A stretch of 64,000 nt of DNA from Burkholderia ambifaria AMMD (GTDB taxonomy: Bacteria; Pseudomonadota; Gammaproteobacteria; Burkholderiales; Burkholderiaceae): assembly GCF_000203915.1 (NCBI RefSeq), contig NC_008390.1:992001-1056000 (forward strand), read 5' to 3'. A program made the translations under genes and the position numbers. Of this stretch, positions 48,951 through 60,215 are shown one piece after another (the stretch's first letter is position 1; each line of letters starts with the position of its first letter). The notes beneath the pieces are model-generated. The model was not told the origin of the DNA. It did not search any database and saw nothing but the letters and a program-made list of their open reading frames with translations.

Positions 48951-49889
48951 ATGACTTTCTTTTCGGTTCTCCTCGCTCTCATCATCGAACAGGTCCGCGC
49001 GTTGTCGCCAAGCAATCCGGTGTTCGCGCTGTTCCAGTTTCATGCGGAAACCGTCGCGCATGGCCTCGACGCCGGCAAGCAAAAGCATGGCGTGCTCGCC
49101 TGGCTCGCAGTCGTGCTGCCGTGGGTGCTGATCGTCGCGCTGATCTACTTCCTGCTGTACAAGGTGAGCTTCGTGCTCGCGTTCATCTGGAACGTCGTCG
49201 TCGTGTATTTCACGCTCGGCTTCCGCCAGTTCAGCCACTACTTCACCGATATCCATCTCGCGCTCAACAACGATGACGTGCCGCGCGCCCGCGAAATCCT
49301 GCATGAATGGACGGGCCTCGACACGGTCGACATGCCGGTCGGTGAAATCGTCCGCCATACGCTGATTCATGCGGTCGTTGCGTCGCATCGCCACGTGTTC
49401 GGCGTGTTCTTCTGGTATGTGCTGCCGATCGGTCCGGCAGGCGCCGTGCTGTATCGCATCTCCGAATATCTCGCGCGCAGCTGGTCGACGCCGGGCGACG
49501 ATCGCACGGCCGCGTTCTCGACGTTCGCGCAGCGGGCGTTCTTCGTGATCGACTGGATTCCGTCGCGCTTGACCGCGCTCGGCTTCGCGATCGTCGGCAA
49601 CTTCGAGGATGCGATCTACGCGTGGCGCAATCACACGCGGCAATGGCCCGACCCGAACGACGGCGTGCTGCTCGCGGCCGGTAGCGGCGCACTTGGCGCA
49701 CGCCTCGCAGGGCCGCTCGCGGAACCGTCGAGCCTCGACGCGCTGGCGGTCGGCGACAGCGGTCCGTTGACGGTCGGCGACGATTGCACGCCGCGCACGC
49801 TGCAGTCGGCGGTCGGCCTGGTGTGGCGCGCCGTGATCCTGTGGATGATCCTGCTGTTGATGCTGACGCTGGCGGTCTGGGTATCGTGA
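48951..49889 (+). CDS. CobD/CbiB-family membrane protein
   Basis: This is a 312-residue integral membrane protein with about five helices (MTFFSVLLALIIEQVRALSP, WLAVVLPWVLIVALIYFLLY, VLAFIWNVVVVYFTLGFRQF, a final LWMILLLMLTLAV). Residues HRHVFGVFFWYVLPIGPAGA fit the CobD/CbiB/AmpE-like fold. Stand-alone members like this are common in Burkholderia. Whether it acts in cobalamin synthesis is doubtful, since no other cob gene is here. A terminator follows. Confidence 0.8.
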   Translation: MTFFSVLLALIIEQVRALSPSNPVFALFQFHAETVAHGLDAGKQKHGVLAWLAVVLPWVLIVALIYFLLYKVSFVLAFIWNVVVVYFTLGFRQFSHYFTDIHLALNNDDVPRAREILHEWTGLDTVDMPVGEIVRHTLIHAVVASHRHVFGVFFWYVLPIGPAGAVLYRISEYLARSWSTPGDDRTAAFSTFAQRAFFVIDWIPSRLTALGFAIVGNFEDAIYAWRNHTRQWPDPNDGVLLAAGSGALGARLAGPLAEPSSLDALAVGDSGPLTVGDDCTPRTLQSAVGLVWRAVILWMILLLMLTLAVWVS

Positions 49890-49918
49890 CGCGCTTGCGC
49901 GGCGCCCGATGAAATGAC

Positions 49919-49944
49919 AAGGCCGGCTTAATGCCGGCCTTTTT
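49919..49944. terminator. Terminator after the CobD-like gene
   Basis: AAGGCCGGC-TTAAT-GCCGGCCTT, then TTTG; it lies between convergent genes. Confidence 0.87.
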
Positions 49945-49974
49945 GCTGTGCGTCGGTCAATCCGGTGAATCCGG

Positions 49975-50292
49975 TCAGTCGTCGAGCGGATCGCGCACGG
50001 CGCCGCATTGCCAGCAGGTGGTGAATTGCGCTTCGAGCGTCTCGCCGCACTGGCGGCAGCGCCATGGCGCGGCGCCGGCCGACGGGCCGTGTGATGCCGC
50101 ATCGAGAAGCCGCCGCGCGAGCGCATCGTCGCGCTCGTCGTCGAGCCACAGCTCGGGCGCGCATGCGTCGGCGGGCAGGCCGCCGAGCGCACCGGGTGCA
50201 TAGCAGTTGTGCAGCTCGCAACCGATGTCGGCCACCTGCAGCACGTTCGCCCAATGCTGCGCAGTGGCGAGGTCGGGGGCCTTGAAACGCAT
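49975..50292 (-). CDS. DUF2007 protein with a C-terminal zinc ribbon
   Basis: This is a 105-residue protein. The N-terminal DUF2007-like ferredoxin fold (MRFKAPDLATAQHWANVLQV) is followed by a linker and a C-terminal zinc ribbon with two CxxC pairs (WRCRQCGETLEAQFTTCWQC). Such proteins are thought to sense or bind small molecules or proteins, but function is unknown. ATG 50292 was chosen. It is probably cotranscribed with rsgA, which lies just upstream. Confidence 0.82.
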   Translation of the reverse strand: MRFKAPDLATAQHWANVLQVADIGCELHNCYAPGALGGLPADACAPELWLDDERDDALARRLLDAASHGPSAGAAPWRCRQCGETLEAQFTTCWQCGAVRDPLDD

Positions 50293-50344
50293 CGCGGCTC
50301 CTGTCGGTGAAGGCCGGGCCGGCGGCTGTCTGCCCGCCGTATGG

Positions 50345-51286
50345 TCAGCGGACGATCTGGCTCGCCTCGTGCACGAGCTGCGCGTAAAGCGCATGCCGCG
50401 ACGGCGCAATGCGGCCGTCGGCCACGGCTTCGAGAATCGCGCAGCCGGGCTCGTGCAGATGATGACAATTATAGAAACGGCAGTCCGCGAGCAGCGGGCG
50501 GAATTCCGGAAACGCGCGCTCGAGGCGCCCCTCCGTCAGGTGGTACAGGCCGAATTCCTGGAAGCCGGGCGAATCGATCAGCGCGCCGCCGCCTTCGAGC
50601 GGGTAGAGGCGCGTGAACGTCGTCGTATGGCGGCCGCTGTTGAGCGCGGCCGAGATTTCACGGGTCGCGGCCTCGGCATCGGGCACGAGCAGGTTCACGA
50701 GCGTCGACTTGCCCATCCCGGACTGACCGAGCAGGATCGTCGAGTGCCCGGCCAGGTGCGGCATCAGCTGCGCGCGCGCATCGTCGGGCGAGCCCTTCAC
50801 CGACAGTTCGAGCACGTCGTAGCCGAGCGCGCGGTAGGGCGCCAGGCGCTCGCGGGCGACCGGCAGCGCGGCTTCGACGTCGATCTTGTTGAGCACGACG
50901 AGCGGCTTCAGTTCGTTCGCTTCGGCCGCGATCAGCGCGCGGCCGAGCAGATCCTCGCTGAAATAGGGCTCGGTCGCGAGCACGATCAGCAACTGGTCGA
51001 GATTGGCTGCGAACAGCTTCGACTTGAACTGGTCGGAGCGGTACAGCAGGTTGCGCCGCTCGCCGATCTCGACGATCACGCCCTGGTCGGCCGATGCCTG
51101 TTCGTACACGACGCGGTCGCCGACCGCGATCTCGCTTTTCTTGCCGCGCGGGAAGCACTGCAGCATCGGGCCGCCGTCGTCGGGCGCGACGATGTAGTGG
51201 CGGCCGTGCGCCGCGATCACGCGGCCTTCGATACGCTGCGCGCCCGATGCGCGCGGAGCCGGCTTGCGGGAGGTCGGCCGGCTCAT
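50345..51286 (-). CDS. rsgA: Ribosome small-subunit GTPase RsgA
   Basis: This is a 313-residue circularly permuted GTPase. The OB-fold N-terminus (about 15-95) is followed by the G4 NKID motif (133-136), which comes before the P-loop GQSGMGKST (187-195); DSPG is at 238-241. The C-terminal zinc site has C269, C274, H276 and C282 ([16 protein letters not shown]). It checks late 30S maturation. Its start overlaps the end of the M48 protease gene (ATGA, 51283-51286), so the two are coupled. Confidence 0.95.
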   Translation of the reverse strand: MSRPTSRKPAPRASGAQRIEGRVIAAHGRHYIVAPDDGGPMLQCFPRGKKSEIAVGDRVVYEQASADQGVIVEIGERRNLLYRSDQFKSKLFAANLDQLLIVLATEPYFSEDLLGRALIAAEANELKPLVVLNKIDVEAALPVARERLAPYRALGYDVLELSVKGSPDDARAQLMPHLAGHSTILLGQSGMGKSTLVNLLVPDAEAATREISAALNSGRHTTTFTRLYPLEGGGALIDSPGFQEFGLYHLTEGRLERAFPEFRPLLADCRFYNCHHLHEPGCAILEAVADGRIAPSRHALYAQLVHEASQIVR

Positions 51287-52542
51287 GCGTGCTGCATCAG
51301 GCGGTCGATCCGCTGCGACGCAGGCGGATGCGAGTAGTAGAAGGCCGTATAGACGGGGTCGGGCGTGAGCGTCGACGCGTTGTCTTCGTAGAGCTTCACG
51401 AGCGCGCTGACGAGATCCTGGGCGTCGGTCTGGCTGGCCGCGAATGCGTCGGCCTCGAATTCATGCTTGCGCGACGTGAGGCTGCTGAACGGCGTCGCGA
51501 AGAACAGGAACACGGGGATCGCGAGGAAGAACAGCACGAGCGCGGCGCCCGCGTTGCTCGAGTCGAGCGACGGCGTGACGCCGAGCCCCGTGTAGAACCA
51601 CGTGCGCTGCGCGAGCCAGCCGAGCAGCGCGAGCAGCACGAGGCTCAGCACGAACGACACGAGCATCCGCTTCATCACGTGGCGGCGCTTGAAGTGGCCG
51701 AGTTCGTGCGCGAGCACGGCCTCGATTTCCTCGCCGGACAGCCGCGCGAGCAGCGTATCGAAGAAGACGATCCGCTTCGATGCGCCGAAGCCCGTGAAGT
51801 ACGCGTTGCCGTGCGCGGAACGGCGGCTGCCGTCCATCACGAACAGGCCCTTCGCCGCGAAGCCGCACCGTTTCATCAGCGACTCGATGCGCGCGCGCAG
51901 CGCTTCGTCCTTCAACGGCTCGAACTTGTTGAAGATCGGCGCGATGAAGGTCGGGTAGATCAGCAGCACGAGCATCTGGAACGCGACCCAGACGATCCAG
52001 GTCCACAGCCACCACAGGCCGCCGGCCTGGTTCATCAGCCACAGCACGACGAACAGCAGCGGCAGGCCGAGCACCGCGCCGAGCAGCGTGTTTTTCAGCA
52101 TGTCGGTGAAGAACAGGCGCTTGGTCATCCGGTTGAAGCCGAACCGCTGTTCGATCCCGAACTGGCGGTAATACTCGAACGGCACGTCGATCACGCTCGT
52201 GATCACGAGCACGGCGGCGACGAGCGCGACCTGCTGCCCGTAGCCGCGGCCGAACCAGCCCGTCAGCAGCGTGTCGAGCGCGCCGACGCCGCCGAGCAGC
52301 GTGAGGCCGACCAGCACGGCCGCGCTCACGACAATCTCGAACATCGCCAGCCGCGTGCGCTCGACCGTGTAGTCGGCCGCGCGCTGGTGCGCGGTCAGCG
52401 GAATGGTGGCGCTGAACTGCGCGGGCACGCCGTTGCGGTGCGCGGCGACGAAGCGGATCTGCCGCGACGCGAGCCACAGCTTGGTGACGACCATCGCGAG
52501 CACGGCGACCGCGAACAGCAGGGTGAACGAAAAGGGTGACAT
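51283..52542 (-). CDS. M48-family (Ste24-type) membrane metallopeptidase
   Basis: This is a 419-residue protein with several membrane helices ([54 protein letters not shown]). The zinc motif HELGH lies in [20 protein letters not shown], with a downstream glutamate in [13 protein letters not shown]. Architecture matches the CAAX-protease/Ste24-like branch of M48 common in beta- and gammaproteobacteria. It is likely involved in membrane-protein quality control. It starts at ATG 52542 and is coupled to rsgA. Confidence 0.92.
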   Translation of the reverse strand: MSPFSFTLLFAVAVLAMVVTKLWLASRQIRFVAAHRNGVPAQFSATIPLTAHQRAADYTVERTRLAMFEIVVSAAVLVGLTLLGGVGALDTLLTGWFGRGYGQQVALVAAVLVITSVIDVPFEYYRQFGIEQRFGFNRMTKRLFFTDMLKNTLLGAVLGLPLLFVVLWLMNQAGGLWWLWTWIVWVAFQMLVLLIYPTFIAPIFNKFEPLKDEALRARIESLMKRCGFAAKGLFVMDGSRRSAHGNAYFTGFGASKRIVFFDTLLARLSGEEIEAVLAHELGHFKRRHVMKRMLVSFVLSLVLLALLGWLAQRTWFYTGLGVTPSLDSSNAGAALVLFFLAIPVFLFFATPFSSLTSRKHEFEADAFAASQTDAQDLVSALVKLYEDNASTLTPDPVYTAFYYSHPPASQRIDRLMQHA

Positions 52543-52638
52543 CGAAGGCGCCAAAGGGTTCTATGCGAGAATTATATGTTCTTGCGGACCGGGCCCGCTT
52601 ACGCGATGCCGCCCGCCGTCCGCCATTTTCCAGGATGA

Positions 52639-53262
<624 letters not shown>

Positions 53263-53296
53263 GCGGGCCGGCACGCGCCCGGCGCTCGCTACACGC

Positions 53297-53905
53297 TCAG
53301 CGCCGCGCGCTCTTCGGCCGGAACGCCGCGACCACCGCGGCGTCGGTCTCGATGTACGGGCCGCCGATCAGGTCGATGCAGTAGGGCACCGCGGCGAAGA
53401 TGCCGGGCACGGTCGACTTGCCGTCGGCGTCGCGCAGCCCTTCGAGCGTTTCCCGGATCGACTTCGGCTGGCCGGGCAGGTTGATGATCAGCGCCGCGTG
53501 GTCGGCCGTCTCGCGGATCACCGCGACCTGCCGCGACAGGATCGCGGTCGGCACGAAATTCAGGCTGATCTGCCGCATCTGTTCGCCGAATCCCGGCATT
53601 TCCTTGGTTGCCACGGCCAGCGTGGCTTCCGGCGTCACGTCGCGGCGCGCGGGGCCGGTGCCGCCCGTCGTCAGCACCAGATCGCAGCCGGCGATGTCGA
53701 CGAGTTCGGTCAGCGTGGCGGAGATCGTCGGCGCGTCGTCCTGGATCAGGCGCGTTTCGGCACGCCACGGCGACACGAGCGTGCCGGCGAGCCACGCCTG
53801 CAGCGCCGGAATGCCCTTGTCCTCGTAGACGCCCGTGCTCGCGCGGTCGCTGATCGACATGAGGCCGACCACGAGCTCGTCCGGGTGGTTACGCTTCGTC
53901 GTCAT
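53297..53905 (-). CDS. mog: Molybdopterin adenylyltransferase
   Basis: This is a 202-residue MogA-type protein. The MPT-binding loop [20 protein letters not shown] and the N-terminal [20 protein letters not shown] are diagnostic. It activates molybdopterin with ATP for molybdenum insertion. Its start overlaps the end of darP by 17 bases, so the pair is translated together. No other molybdenum gene is near. Confidence 0.9.
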   Translation of the reverse strand: MTTKRNHPDELVVGLMSISDRASTGVYEDKGIPALQAWLAGTLVSPWRAETRLIQDDAPTISATLTELVDIAGCDLVLTTGGTGPARRDVTPEATLAVATKEMPGFGEQMRQISLNFVPTAILSRQVAVIRETADHAALIINLPGQPKSIRETLEGLRDADGKSTVPGIFAAVPYCIDLIGGPYIETDAAVVAAFRPKSARR

Positions 53906-54491
53906 GGTCGTCCCCGGCCTCGTCGGCCGCTTCGTCGTCCCCGCCGGGCGTGCCGCTCGCGGTCTTGATCCACTGGAACAGCTCGCGGAAATAGCGCGGC
54001 GGCTTGCCTTGCTGGGCTTCCTTGCGCGCGTTGCGGATCAGCGTGCGACCTTCCTGGATGTCGGCGTCGGGGTGCTGGCGGAGGAATTCGGTCAGCGCGT
54101 CGTCGTTGGCGAGCAACTGGTCGCGCGTGCGCTCGATCCAGTGCAGGCGGGCCGTCGCGGCCTTGTTCACGCCGCGCTGCGCGTCGAGCGCGGTGCGCAG
54201 CGCGGCCGTCTCGTCGTCGGTCAGCGTGCGCATCACGCGGCCGACGTACTGGAGCTGGCGGCGCTTGCCTTCGTGATCGGTGATCCGGCGCGCCTCGCGA
54301 ACGGCATCCGACAGGCTTTCCGGCATCGGCATGCGTTTCAGCGCGTCTTTCGGCAGATCGACGAGCGCCTGGCCGAGCACCTGCAGCTCGTGCATTTCGC
54401 GCTTCAGTTGGGATTTGCTGGGGCGATCGTAGCCATTGTCGTCGACTTCGGCGGCATGCTCGATCGGCTGGATTCGGGTTTTGCGTGTCAT
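53889..54491 (-). CDS. darP: Ribosome biogenesis factor DarP (formerly YjgA)
   Basis: This is a 200-residue protein, all-helical and charged: [40 protein letters not shown] and [20 protein letters not shown]. It acts in 50S assembly. It ends with an acidic tail ([16 protein letters not shown]). The ATG at 54491 ([11 protein letters not shown]) fits the family. It overlaps mog and lies divergent from pmbA. Confidence 0.9.
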   Translation of the reverse strand: MTRKTRIQPIEHAAEVDDNGYDRPSKSQLKREMHELQVLGQALVDLPKDALKRMPMPESLSDAVREARRITDHEGKRRQLQYVGRVMRTLTDDETAALRTALDAQRGVNKAATARLHWIERTRDQLLANDDALTEFLRQHPDADIQEGRTLIRNARKEAQQGKPPRYFRELFQWIKTASGTPGGDDEAADEAGDDHDDEA

Positions 54492-54621
54492 GGGCGGCAT
54501 TGTATCGCGGTGCGGACACCCCAAGCTTGTCTGTGCCCGGCGCCGGACCTTGCTATGATCGCGGGATACGTAACATTTTGACCATGCGGGCGCCCGCCCG
54601 CCACCGGATACCAAGACGACG

Positions 54622-55992
54622 ATGGCAGCCAATCTCGACGTACAAGCGCGCTATTTCCCGCACACGCAGGACCAGCTCAAAGAAATTGCCTCCGACATCC
54701 TCCGCCATGCGAAGGCGCTCGGCGCGACGGACGCCGCCACCGAAATCTCCGAAGGCGACGGCCTGTCGGTGTCGGTGCGCCGCGGCGAGGTCGAGACGAT
54801 CGAACACAACCGCGACAAGATGGTCGGCGTGACGGTGTTCATCGGCAAGAAGCGCGGCAACGCGAGCACGTCGGACTTCTCGCCGGCCGCGATCAAGGAT
54901 ACCGTCGCTGCCGCGTACAACATCGCGCGCTTCACGGCAGAGGACGACGCGGCCGGCCTCGCCGAGGCCGAGCTGCTCGAAACCGACCCGCGCGACCTCG
55001 ACCTGTATCACCCGTGGGCGCTGTCGGCCGACGAGGCCGTCGAGCTCGCCCGCCGCGCGGAAGACGCCGCGTTCGCGGTCAGCCCGCAGATCCGCAACTC
55101 GGAAGGCGCGAGCGTGTCGGCGCAGCATTCGCAGTTCGTGCTCGCGACGTCGCGCGGCTTCCTCGCCGGCTATCCGTACTCGCGCCACTACATCGCATGC
55201 GCGCCGATCGCGGGCAGCGGTCGCCACATGCAGCGCGACGACTGGTATTCGTCGAAGCGCAGCGCGGTCGATCTCGCGGCGCCGGAAGCCGTCGGGCGCT
55301 ATGCGGCCGAGCGTGCGCTCGCGCGGATGGGCGCGCGCCGTCTCGACACCCGCAAGGTGCCCGTGCTGTTCGAGGCGCCGCTCGCGGCCGGCCTGCTCGG
55401 CGCGTTCGTGCAGGCCGTCAGCGGCGGCGCGCTGTACCGCAAGACGTCGTTCCTCGTCGACAGCCTCGGCAAGCCGGTGTTCGCACCGCACGTCCAGGTC
55501 GTCGAGGATCCGCACGTGCCGCGCGCGATGGGCAGCGCGCCGTTCGACGAGGAGGGCGTGCGCACGCGTGCGCGCAGCGTCGTCAAGGACGGCGTCGTCG
55601 AAGGCTACTTCCTGTCGACCTATTCGGCACGCAAGCTCGGCACGCAGACGACCGGTAACGCCGGCGGCTCGCACAACCTCGCGCTGCGCAGCTCGGACAC
55701 GCAGCCGGGCGACGACTTCGACGCAATGCTGAAGAAGCTCGGCACGGGCCTGCTGCTGACCGAGCTGATGGGGCAGGGCGTGAACTACGTGACCGGCGAC
55801 TATTCGCGCGGTGCGGCGGGCTTCTGGGTCGAGAACGGCGTGATCCAGTATCCGGTCGAGGAAATCACCGTCGCGAGCACGCTGCAGGAGATGTTCCGGC
55901 ATATCGTCGCGATCGGCGCGGATTCGATCGTGCGCGGGACGAAGGAAACGGGCTCGGTGCTGATCGAGCAGATGACGATCGCCGGGCAGTAA
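54622..55992 (+). CDS. pmbA: Metalloprotease component PmbA/TldE
   Basis: This is a 456-residue protein. [20 protein letters not shown] lies near the start and [20 protein letters not shown] toward the C-terminus; both are conserved in the family. PmbA pairs with TldD to mature peptides such as microcin B17 and to degrade CcdA. The partner tldD is not in the window. No zinc HExxH is expected in this subunit. Confidence 0.93.
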   Translation: MAANLDVQARYFPHTQDQLKEIASDILRHAKALGATDAATEISEGDGLSVSVRRGEVETIEHNRDKMVGVTVFIGKKRGNASTSDFSPAAIKDTVAAAYNIARFTAEDDAAGLAEAELLETDPRDLDLYHPWALSADEAVELARRAEDAAFAVSPQIRNSEGASVSAQHSQFVLATSRGFLAGYPYSRHYIACAPIAGSGRHMQRDDWYSSKRSAVDLAAPEAVGRYAAERALARMGARRLDTRKVPVLFEAPLAAGLLGAFVQAVSGGALYRKTSFLVDSLGKPVFAPHVQVVEDPHVPRAMGSAPFDEEGVRTRARSVVKDGVVEGYFLSTYSARKLGTQTTGNAGGSHNLALRSSDTQPGDDFDAMLKKLGTGLLLTELMGQGVNYVTGDYSRGAAGFWVENGVIQYPVEEITVASTLQEMFRHIVAIGADSIVRGTKETGSVLIEQMTIAGQ

Positions 55993-56021
55993 GCGGCGCG
56001 GCATCGGCCGCCAGGAAACGC

Positions 56022-56061
56022 AAAAGCCCGACCGGCGCGAGTGAGCCGGTCGGGCTTTTTT
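56022..56061. terminator. Bidirectional terminator between pmbA and folA
   Basis: AAAAGCCCGACCGGC and GCCGGTCGGGCTTTTTT form a 15-bp stem across an 8-base loop; T runs on both sides serve the convergent genes. Confidence 0.93.
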
Positions 56062-56079
56062 ACGCGTGCCGCGTGTCGG

Positions 56080-56580
56080 TCAGTCGCGCTTGCGCGCGTA
56101 GACGACGAACGCATAGCCGAACGTGTTCGGCGCGGTGGCCTGATGCGGTTCGCGCGACACTTCGTGCCAGTGCGCGGGATCGGGCGCCGGGAACGACGCA
56201 TCGCCGTCGAAGTCCGCGTCGATCTCGGTGACGATCAGCTTGTCGGCGAGCGCGAGGCCTTCCGCATAGAGCTGCGCACCGCCGATCAGGAATGCTTCGG
56301 CGGCTCCGTCCCGCGCGGCGAGCGCGAGCGCGTCGGCGAGCGACGTGACGGTGTCGCAGCCGTCGAAGCGGCGCGCTGCGTCGCGCGTGACGACAATGTT
56401 GCGGCGGCCCGGCAGCGGCCGGCCGATCGACTCGTGGGTCTTGCGGCCCATCACGATCGGCGCGCCCATCGTCGTGCGCTTGAAGAATGCGAGGTCTTCA
56501 GGAAGTTTCCAGGGCAACTGGTTGTCGCGGCCGATGATGCCGTTGCGGGCACGCGCGACGATCAGGGTCAACGTCGTCAT
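56080..56580 (-). CDS. folA: Dihydrofolate reductase
   Basis: This is a 166-residue protein from ATG 56580: [20 protein letters not shown], then [20 protein letters not shown] and [20 protein letters not shown], the DHFR substrate and NADPH sites (catalytic acid in LPEDL). It is the target of trimethoprim; I see no obvious resistance change. In many Burkholderia it sits next to thyA; here a 2.5-kb segment separates them. Confidence 0.95.
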   Translation of the reverse strand: MTTLTLIVARARNGIIGRDNQLPWKLPEDLAFFKRTTMGAPIVMGRKTHESIGRPLPGRRNIVVTRDAARRFDGCDTVTSLADALALAARDGAAEAFLIGGAQLYAEGLALADKLIVTEIDADFDGDASFPAPDPAHWHEVSREPHQATAPNTFGYAFVVYARKRD

Positions 56581-56862
56581 GAAGGTCGGGGAAGAGGAGA
56601 ACCGGAATGGCGCCGATTCTACCGGAACGGCGGCGCGCGCCGGCTTCGCGCGGATGCGCCGGCACATTCGCCGTGCCGGCGCGTGCGCACTGCGGCGTTC
56701 GCATCGCGACGTCCTGAATAAAAAGAGTGCCCGCCGGGGGACGGACACAAAAACGGTTCGCGTCGTGACGTCGACGACATCGGGCGCGATCGTGATTGCC
56801 TGCCGCGCATCAATTCAATATGGATTCCTTGGCAATTTCGGGTATGCGGTATCGCATGCATA

Positions 56863-57189
56863 TCATTGCACCGTGCCGTTGCGGGCATGTCCTGCCATCG
56901 CATGCTGCACGTGGCCGGGCCGCGGCGCAGGGATTGGTATCGGCAACGGAGACCGCGGAGCGATTTCATCCCACAGCGTCACCGATGCCTTGTCGGCCGA
57001 ATTCGGTTGCGGCACCGCCACGGGCACGATGCCGAAGCCGTGGTCCCGTTGCATGCTGGATGCACTGCCGACGAGCAGCGCTGCATGTGCGGGCGTCACG
57101 CATTCGTCTGCACGTATCGACATGAACGGGAGCGCGCCGGAGAGCGCAAACGTTGTCTGCAGGAAAGAAAGCAAAATGAGTTTGCGCAT
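56863..57189 (-). CDS. Small secreted hypothetical protein
   Basis: This is a 108-residue product starting MRKLILLSFLQTTFALSGAL at ATG 57189, with GGGAG 9 bases upstream. A signal peptide precedes a short Pro/Gly-rich body (SPLPIPIPAPRPGHVQHAMA) and no known domain is present. The region is lower in GC than its neighbours. The stretch 56581-56862 before folA has no gene. I give moderate weight because the reading frame is short and unsupported by homology. Confidence 0.5.
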   Translation of the reverse strand: MRKLILLSFLQTTFALSGALPFMSIRADECVTPAHAALLVGSASSMQRDHGFGIVPVAVPQPNSADKASVTLWDEIAPRSPLPIPIPAPRPGHVQHAMAGHARNGTVQ

Positions 57190-57695
57190 GGTCGCGTGCT
57201 CCCGATCTGTGATGAATTCAGCGAAATGCATGCCATCGCGCCGCAAGCGTTGTCGCGCCTGCGACTCAGGAGCGCGCGTTGTGAATCGCGATCGAAAGTG
57301 CCGGAAAATGTTTCAGGCTTGAAACGATGGGGCTTGGGAATACTGCGGATTCAATCGATACGCTGCAAGGATGAAAATCGGCGCGTGTGTCGATGCAGGT
57401 ACGGGTCGCTGCGCATGTGTTCTGTGCAGATGATTGATGAACGTCGACCGCTGAGCGATTCGGCCGCTCGCCCATTCGCGCTGCAATCCGTTTGTCGTAT
57501 TCAGCGCCTATAACTCAATAAGCTGTGTTGATCAAAAAATAACTGGACGCGAGATAAGCGCCATCATGCGAGGCTCTGTCGTTGCCGCGCATCGGCATGG
57601 CGAATCGAGCGGCTTCGGCTGACCCGGTTCGATCCTTTTGCACGTGACTTCGCACGTGCGGCAATCGTTAGACGGTTGATGAACGGGGTGGGCAT
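57190..57695. other. AT-richer gap upstream of the sigma-54 activator
   Basis: No gene is supported. The sequence has visibly lower GC than the flanking core and would contain the promoter of the regulator and of the small secreted protein (divergent). No clean -24/-12 (GG-N10-GC) element was identified by eye. Confidence 0.4.
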
Positions 57696-59093
57696 ATGGG
57701 AGCCGAGCAGCGGCATGTGATCTATTTCTCGCGCGAGCCGAACGACGCGTTGCGCGGGCATTTCGACGAATGCGGATGGTGCGTCGATCTCGCGGAAAGC
57801 GCACGCGACTTGCGGCGTGTCGTGCAGCACGGCGTGGCATCCGCCGGCCTGCTCGATTTCTCGCCGGGTTTCAGGCCCGCGGATCTGCGCGAACTCGAAG
57901 CGTGTCTGAGCATCCAGCACATCGGCTGGATCGCGGCGACCCGGCGTGGCCAGTTGCAGGACGCCACGTTGCGCCATCTCATCCGTGACTATTGCTTCGA
58001 CTACGTGACGATGCCGTACGAGACGTCGCGCATCGTCGAGACCGTCGGCCACGCGCACGGCATGATCGCGCTGACCGACCCGGTGGCGTCGCCGGTCGGC
58101 GCGGGGCGCACCGAAGGCGAGATGGTCGGCACCTGCGATGCGATGCTCGGCCTTTTCAGGACGATCCGGCGCGTCGCGACCACCGATGCGCCGGTGTTCA
58201 TCTCCGGTGAATCGGGTACCGGCAAGGAGCTGACGGCCGTCGCGATTCACGAGCGCTCGGCGCGCGCGCAGGCGCCGTTCGTCGCGATCAACTGCGGGGC
58301 GATTCCGTCGACGCTGCTGCAAGCCGAACTGTTCGGCTATGAGCGCGGCGCGTTTACGGGCGCGAACCAGCGCAAGATCGGCCGCGTCGAGGCCGCGAAC
58401 GGCGGCACGCTGTTTCTCGACGAAATCGGCGACCTGCCGCTCGAGAGCCAGGCGAGCCTCCTGCGGTTCCTGCAGGAAGGCAAGATCGAGCGGCTCGGCG
58501 CGCATGTATCGGTGCCGGTCGACGTGCGCGTGATCTGCGCGACGCATGTGGACATGGAAACGGCGCTGCGCGAAGGGCGCTTCCGCGAGGATCTGTTCCA
58601 TCGTCTGTGCGTGCTGAAGATCGAGGAGCCGCCGCTGCGCGCGCGCGGCAAGGACATCGAGGTGCTCGCTCGCCACATGCTCGAGCGTTTCAAGGGCGAT
58701 GCGCATCGTCGCTTGCGTGGCTTCTCTCCGGACGCGATCGCCGCGCTGTACGGCTATTCGTGGCCGGGCAACGTGCGCGAGCTGATTAATCGCGTGCGCC
58801 GCGCGATCGTGATGTCGGAGGGCCGGATGATTACCGCGGCCGATCTCGAGCTCCACGAATTCGCGATACTGGCGCCCGTCTCGCTCACCGAGGCGCGGGA
58901 AGCGGCCGAGCGGCAGGCGATCGAGCAGGCGCTGCTGCGTCATCGCGGCCGTTTTGCCGATGCGGCGCGTGAGCTCGGCGTGTCGCGCGTCACGCTGTAC
59001 AGGCTGATGTGCGCGCATGGCATGCGCGATCGCGGCGACACGCTGGCAGGGTTTTCGGCGCCGGCGCCGGAGGTTCCGCGTCACGCTTGCTAA
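57696..59093 (+). CDS. Sigma-54-dependent activator with VpsR-like N-terminus
   Basis: This is a 465-residue protein. The N-terminal about 140 residues (HVIYFSREPNDALRGHFDEC) are a degenerate receiver-like domain as in VpsR. The AAA+ domain follows: Walker A GESGTGKE (171-178), sigma-54 contact GAFTGA (218-223), Walker B GGTLFLDEIGDLPL and FREDLFHRLCVL. The C-terminal Fis-type HTH is RFADAARELGVSRVTLYRLM. Proteins of this type sense c-di-GMP in Vibrio, and one (BerB) controls exopolysaccharide in B. cenocepacia; this may be that kind of regulator, but identity is not proven. Confidence 0.88.
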   Translation: MGAEQRHVIYFSREPNDALRGHFDECGWCVDLAESARDLRRVVQHGVASAGLLDFSPGFRPADLRELEACLSIQHIGWIAATRRGQLQDATLRHLIRDYCFDYVTMPYETSRIVETVGHAHGMIALTDPVASPVGAGRTEGEMVGTCDAMLGLFRTIRRVATTDAPVFISGESGTGKELTAVAIHERSARAQAPFVAINCGAIPSTLLQAELFGYERGAFTGANQRKIGRVEAANGGTLFLDEIGDLPLESQASLLRFLQEGKIERLGAHVSVPVDVRVICATHVDMETALREGRFREDLFHRLCVLKIEEPPLRARGKDIEVLARHMLERFKGDAHRRLRGFSPDAIAALYGYSWPGNVRELINRVRRAIVMSEGRMITAADLELHEFAILAPVSLTEAREAAERQAIEQALLRHRGRFADAARELGVSRVTLYRLMCAHGMRDRGDTLAGFSAPAPEVPRHAC

Positions 59094-59135
59094 AATTGGC
59101 GGGTGACGGCCGCCCTCGCGGCCGAAGGAACCCGC

Positions 59136-60107
59136 ATGAAACAGTACCTCGACCTCGTTCGCACCATCCTCGACACCGGCACCTGGCAGGAGAACCGCAC
59201 GGGCATCCGCACCATCAGCATGCCCGGTGCGATGCTGCGGTTCGACCTGCAGCAGGGCTTCCCGGCCGTGACGACCAAGAAGCTGGCGTTCAAGTCCGCG
59301 ATCGGCGAACTGGTCGGTTTCCTGCGCGCGTCGCGCAGCGCGGCCGAGTTCCGCGCGCTCGGCTGCAAGGTGTGGGATGCGAACGCGAACGACAACGCGC
59401 AGTGGCTCGCGAACCCGTACCGCCAGGGCGTCGACGACCTCGGCGACATATACGGCGTGCAATGGCGCCAGTGGCCCGGCTACAAGGTGCTCGACGCGGG
59501 CGCCGACGCGCAGATCGCCGACGCGACGCGCCGCGGTTTCCGGATCGTGACGCGCTTCGACGAGGACGGTGCGCCGAAGGTGCTGCTGTACAAGGCGATC
59601 GATCAGCTGCGCCAGTGTCTCGATACGATCATGGAGAACCCGGCCGACCGTCGCATCCTGTTTCACGCATGGAATCCGGCCGTGCTCGACCAGATCGCGC
59701 TGCCCGCGTGCCATCTGCTGTACCAGTTCCTGCCGAACGTCACGAAGCGCGAGATTTCGCTGTGCCTGTACATCCGCAGCAACGATGTCGGCCTCGGCAC
59801 GCCGTTCAACCTGACGGAAGGCGCCGCGCTGCTGGCGCTCGTCGGCCGGCTGACGGGCTACACGCCGCGCTGGTTCACGTATTTCATCGGGGATGCGCAC
59901 ATCTACGAGAACCAGCTCGACATGCTGCAGCAGCAGCTCACGCGCGAGCCGTACGAGAGCCCGCGGCTGGAGATCGCCGAGCGCGTGCCGGATTACGCGA
60001 AGACGGGCGTGTATGCACCCGAATGGCTCGAGCAGATCGAGCCGTCCGATTTCTCGCTCGTCGGCTACCGGCACCATGAGCCGCTGACCGCGCCGATGGC
60101 GGTCTGA
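59136..60107 (+). CDS. thyA: Thymidylate synthase
   Basis: This is a 323-residue protein from ATG 59136. The catalytic cysteine is C192 in [15 protein letters not shown], and [20 protein letters not shown] is the N-terminal substrate loop. It converts dUMP to dTMP with methylene-THF. It is about 60 residues longer than E. coli ThyA because of an insert in the middle (about 85-150), a long form found in other bacteria. It starts 42 bases after the regulator gene, so it may share its transcript. A terminator follows. Confidence 0.95.
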   Translation: MKQYLDLVRTILDTGTWQENRTGIRTISMPGAMLRFDLQQGFPAVTTKKLAFKSAIGELVGFLRASRSAAEFRALGCKVWDANANDNAQWLANPYRQGVDDLGDIYGVQWRQWPGYKVLDAGADAQIADATRRGFRIVTRFDEDGAPKVLLYKAIDQLRQCLDTIMENPADRRILFHAWNPAVLDQIALPACHLLYQFLPNVTKREISLCLYIRSNDVGLGTPFNLTEGAALLALVGRLTGYTPRWFTYFIGDAHIYENQLDMLQQQLTREPYESPRLEIAERVPDYAKTGVYAPEWLEQIEPSDFSLVGYRHHEPLTAPMAV

Positions 60108-60162
60108 GCACCGGCGTCCGCCGGTGGCGCGGGGGGCGTGCCCCGCGTCAGGCACGATGACG

Positions 60163-60196
60163 AAGGCCCGAACGGCACCCGCCGCTTCGGGCCTTT
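60163..60196. terminator. Terminator after thyA
   Basis: AAGGCCCGAA and TTCGGGCCTT form a 10-bp stem across 13 bases, then TTTC. It lies between the convergent thyA and the FecR-type gene. Confidence 0.82.
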
Positions 60197-60215
60197 CTGT
60201 TTCATCGCGCGACGG

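Noticed and set aside
57564..60155. Long minus-strand open frame over the sigma-54 gene and thyA
   Set aside because: Both real genes on the plus strand have full motif sets; the antisense frame has none.
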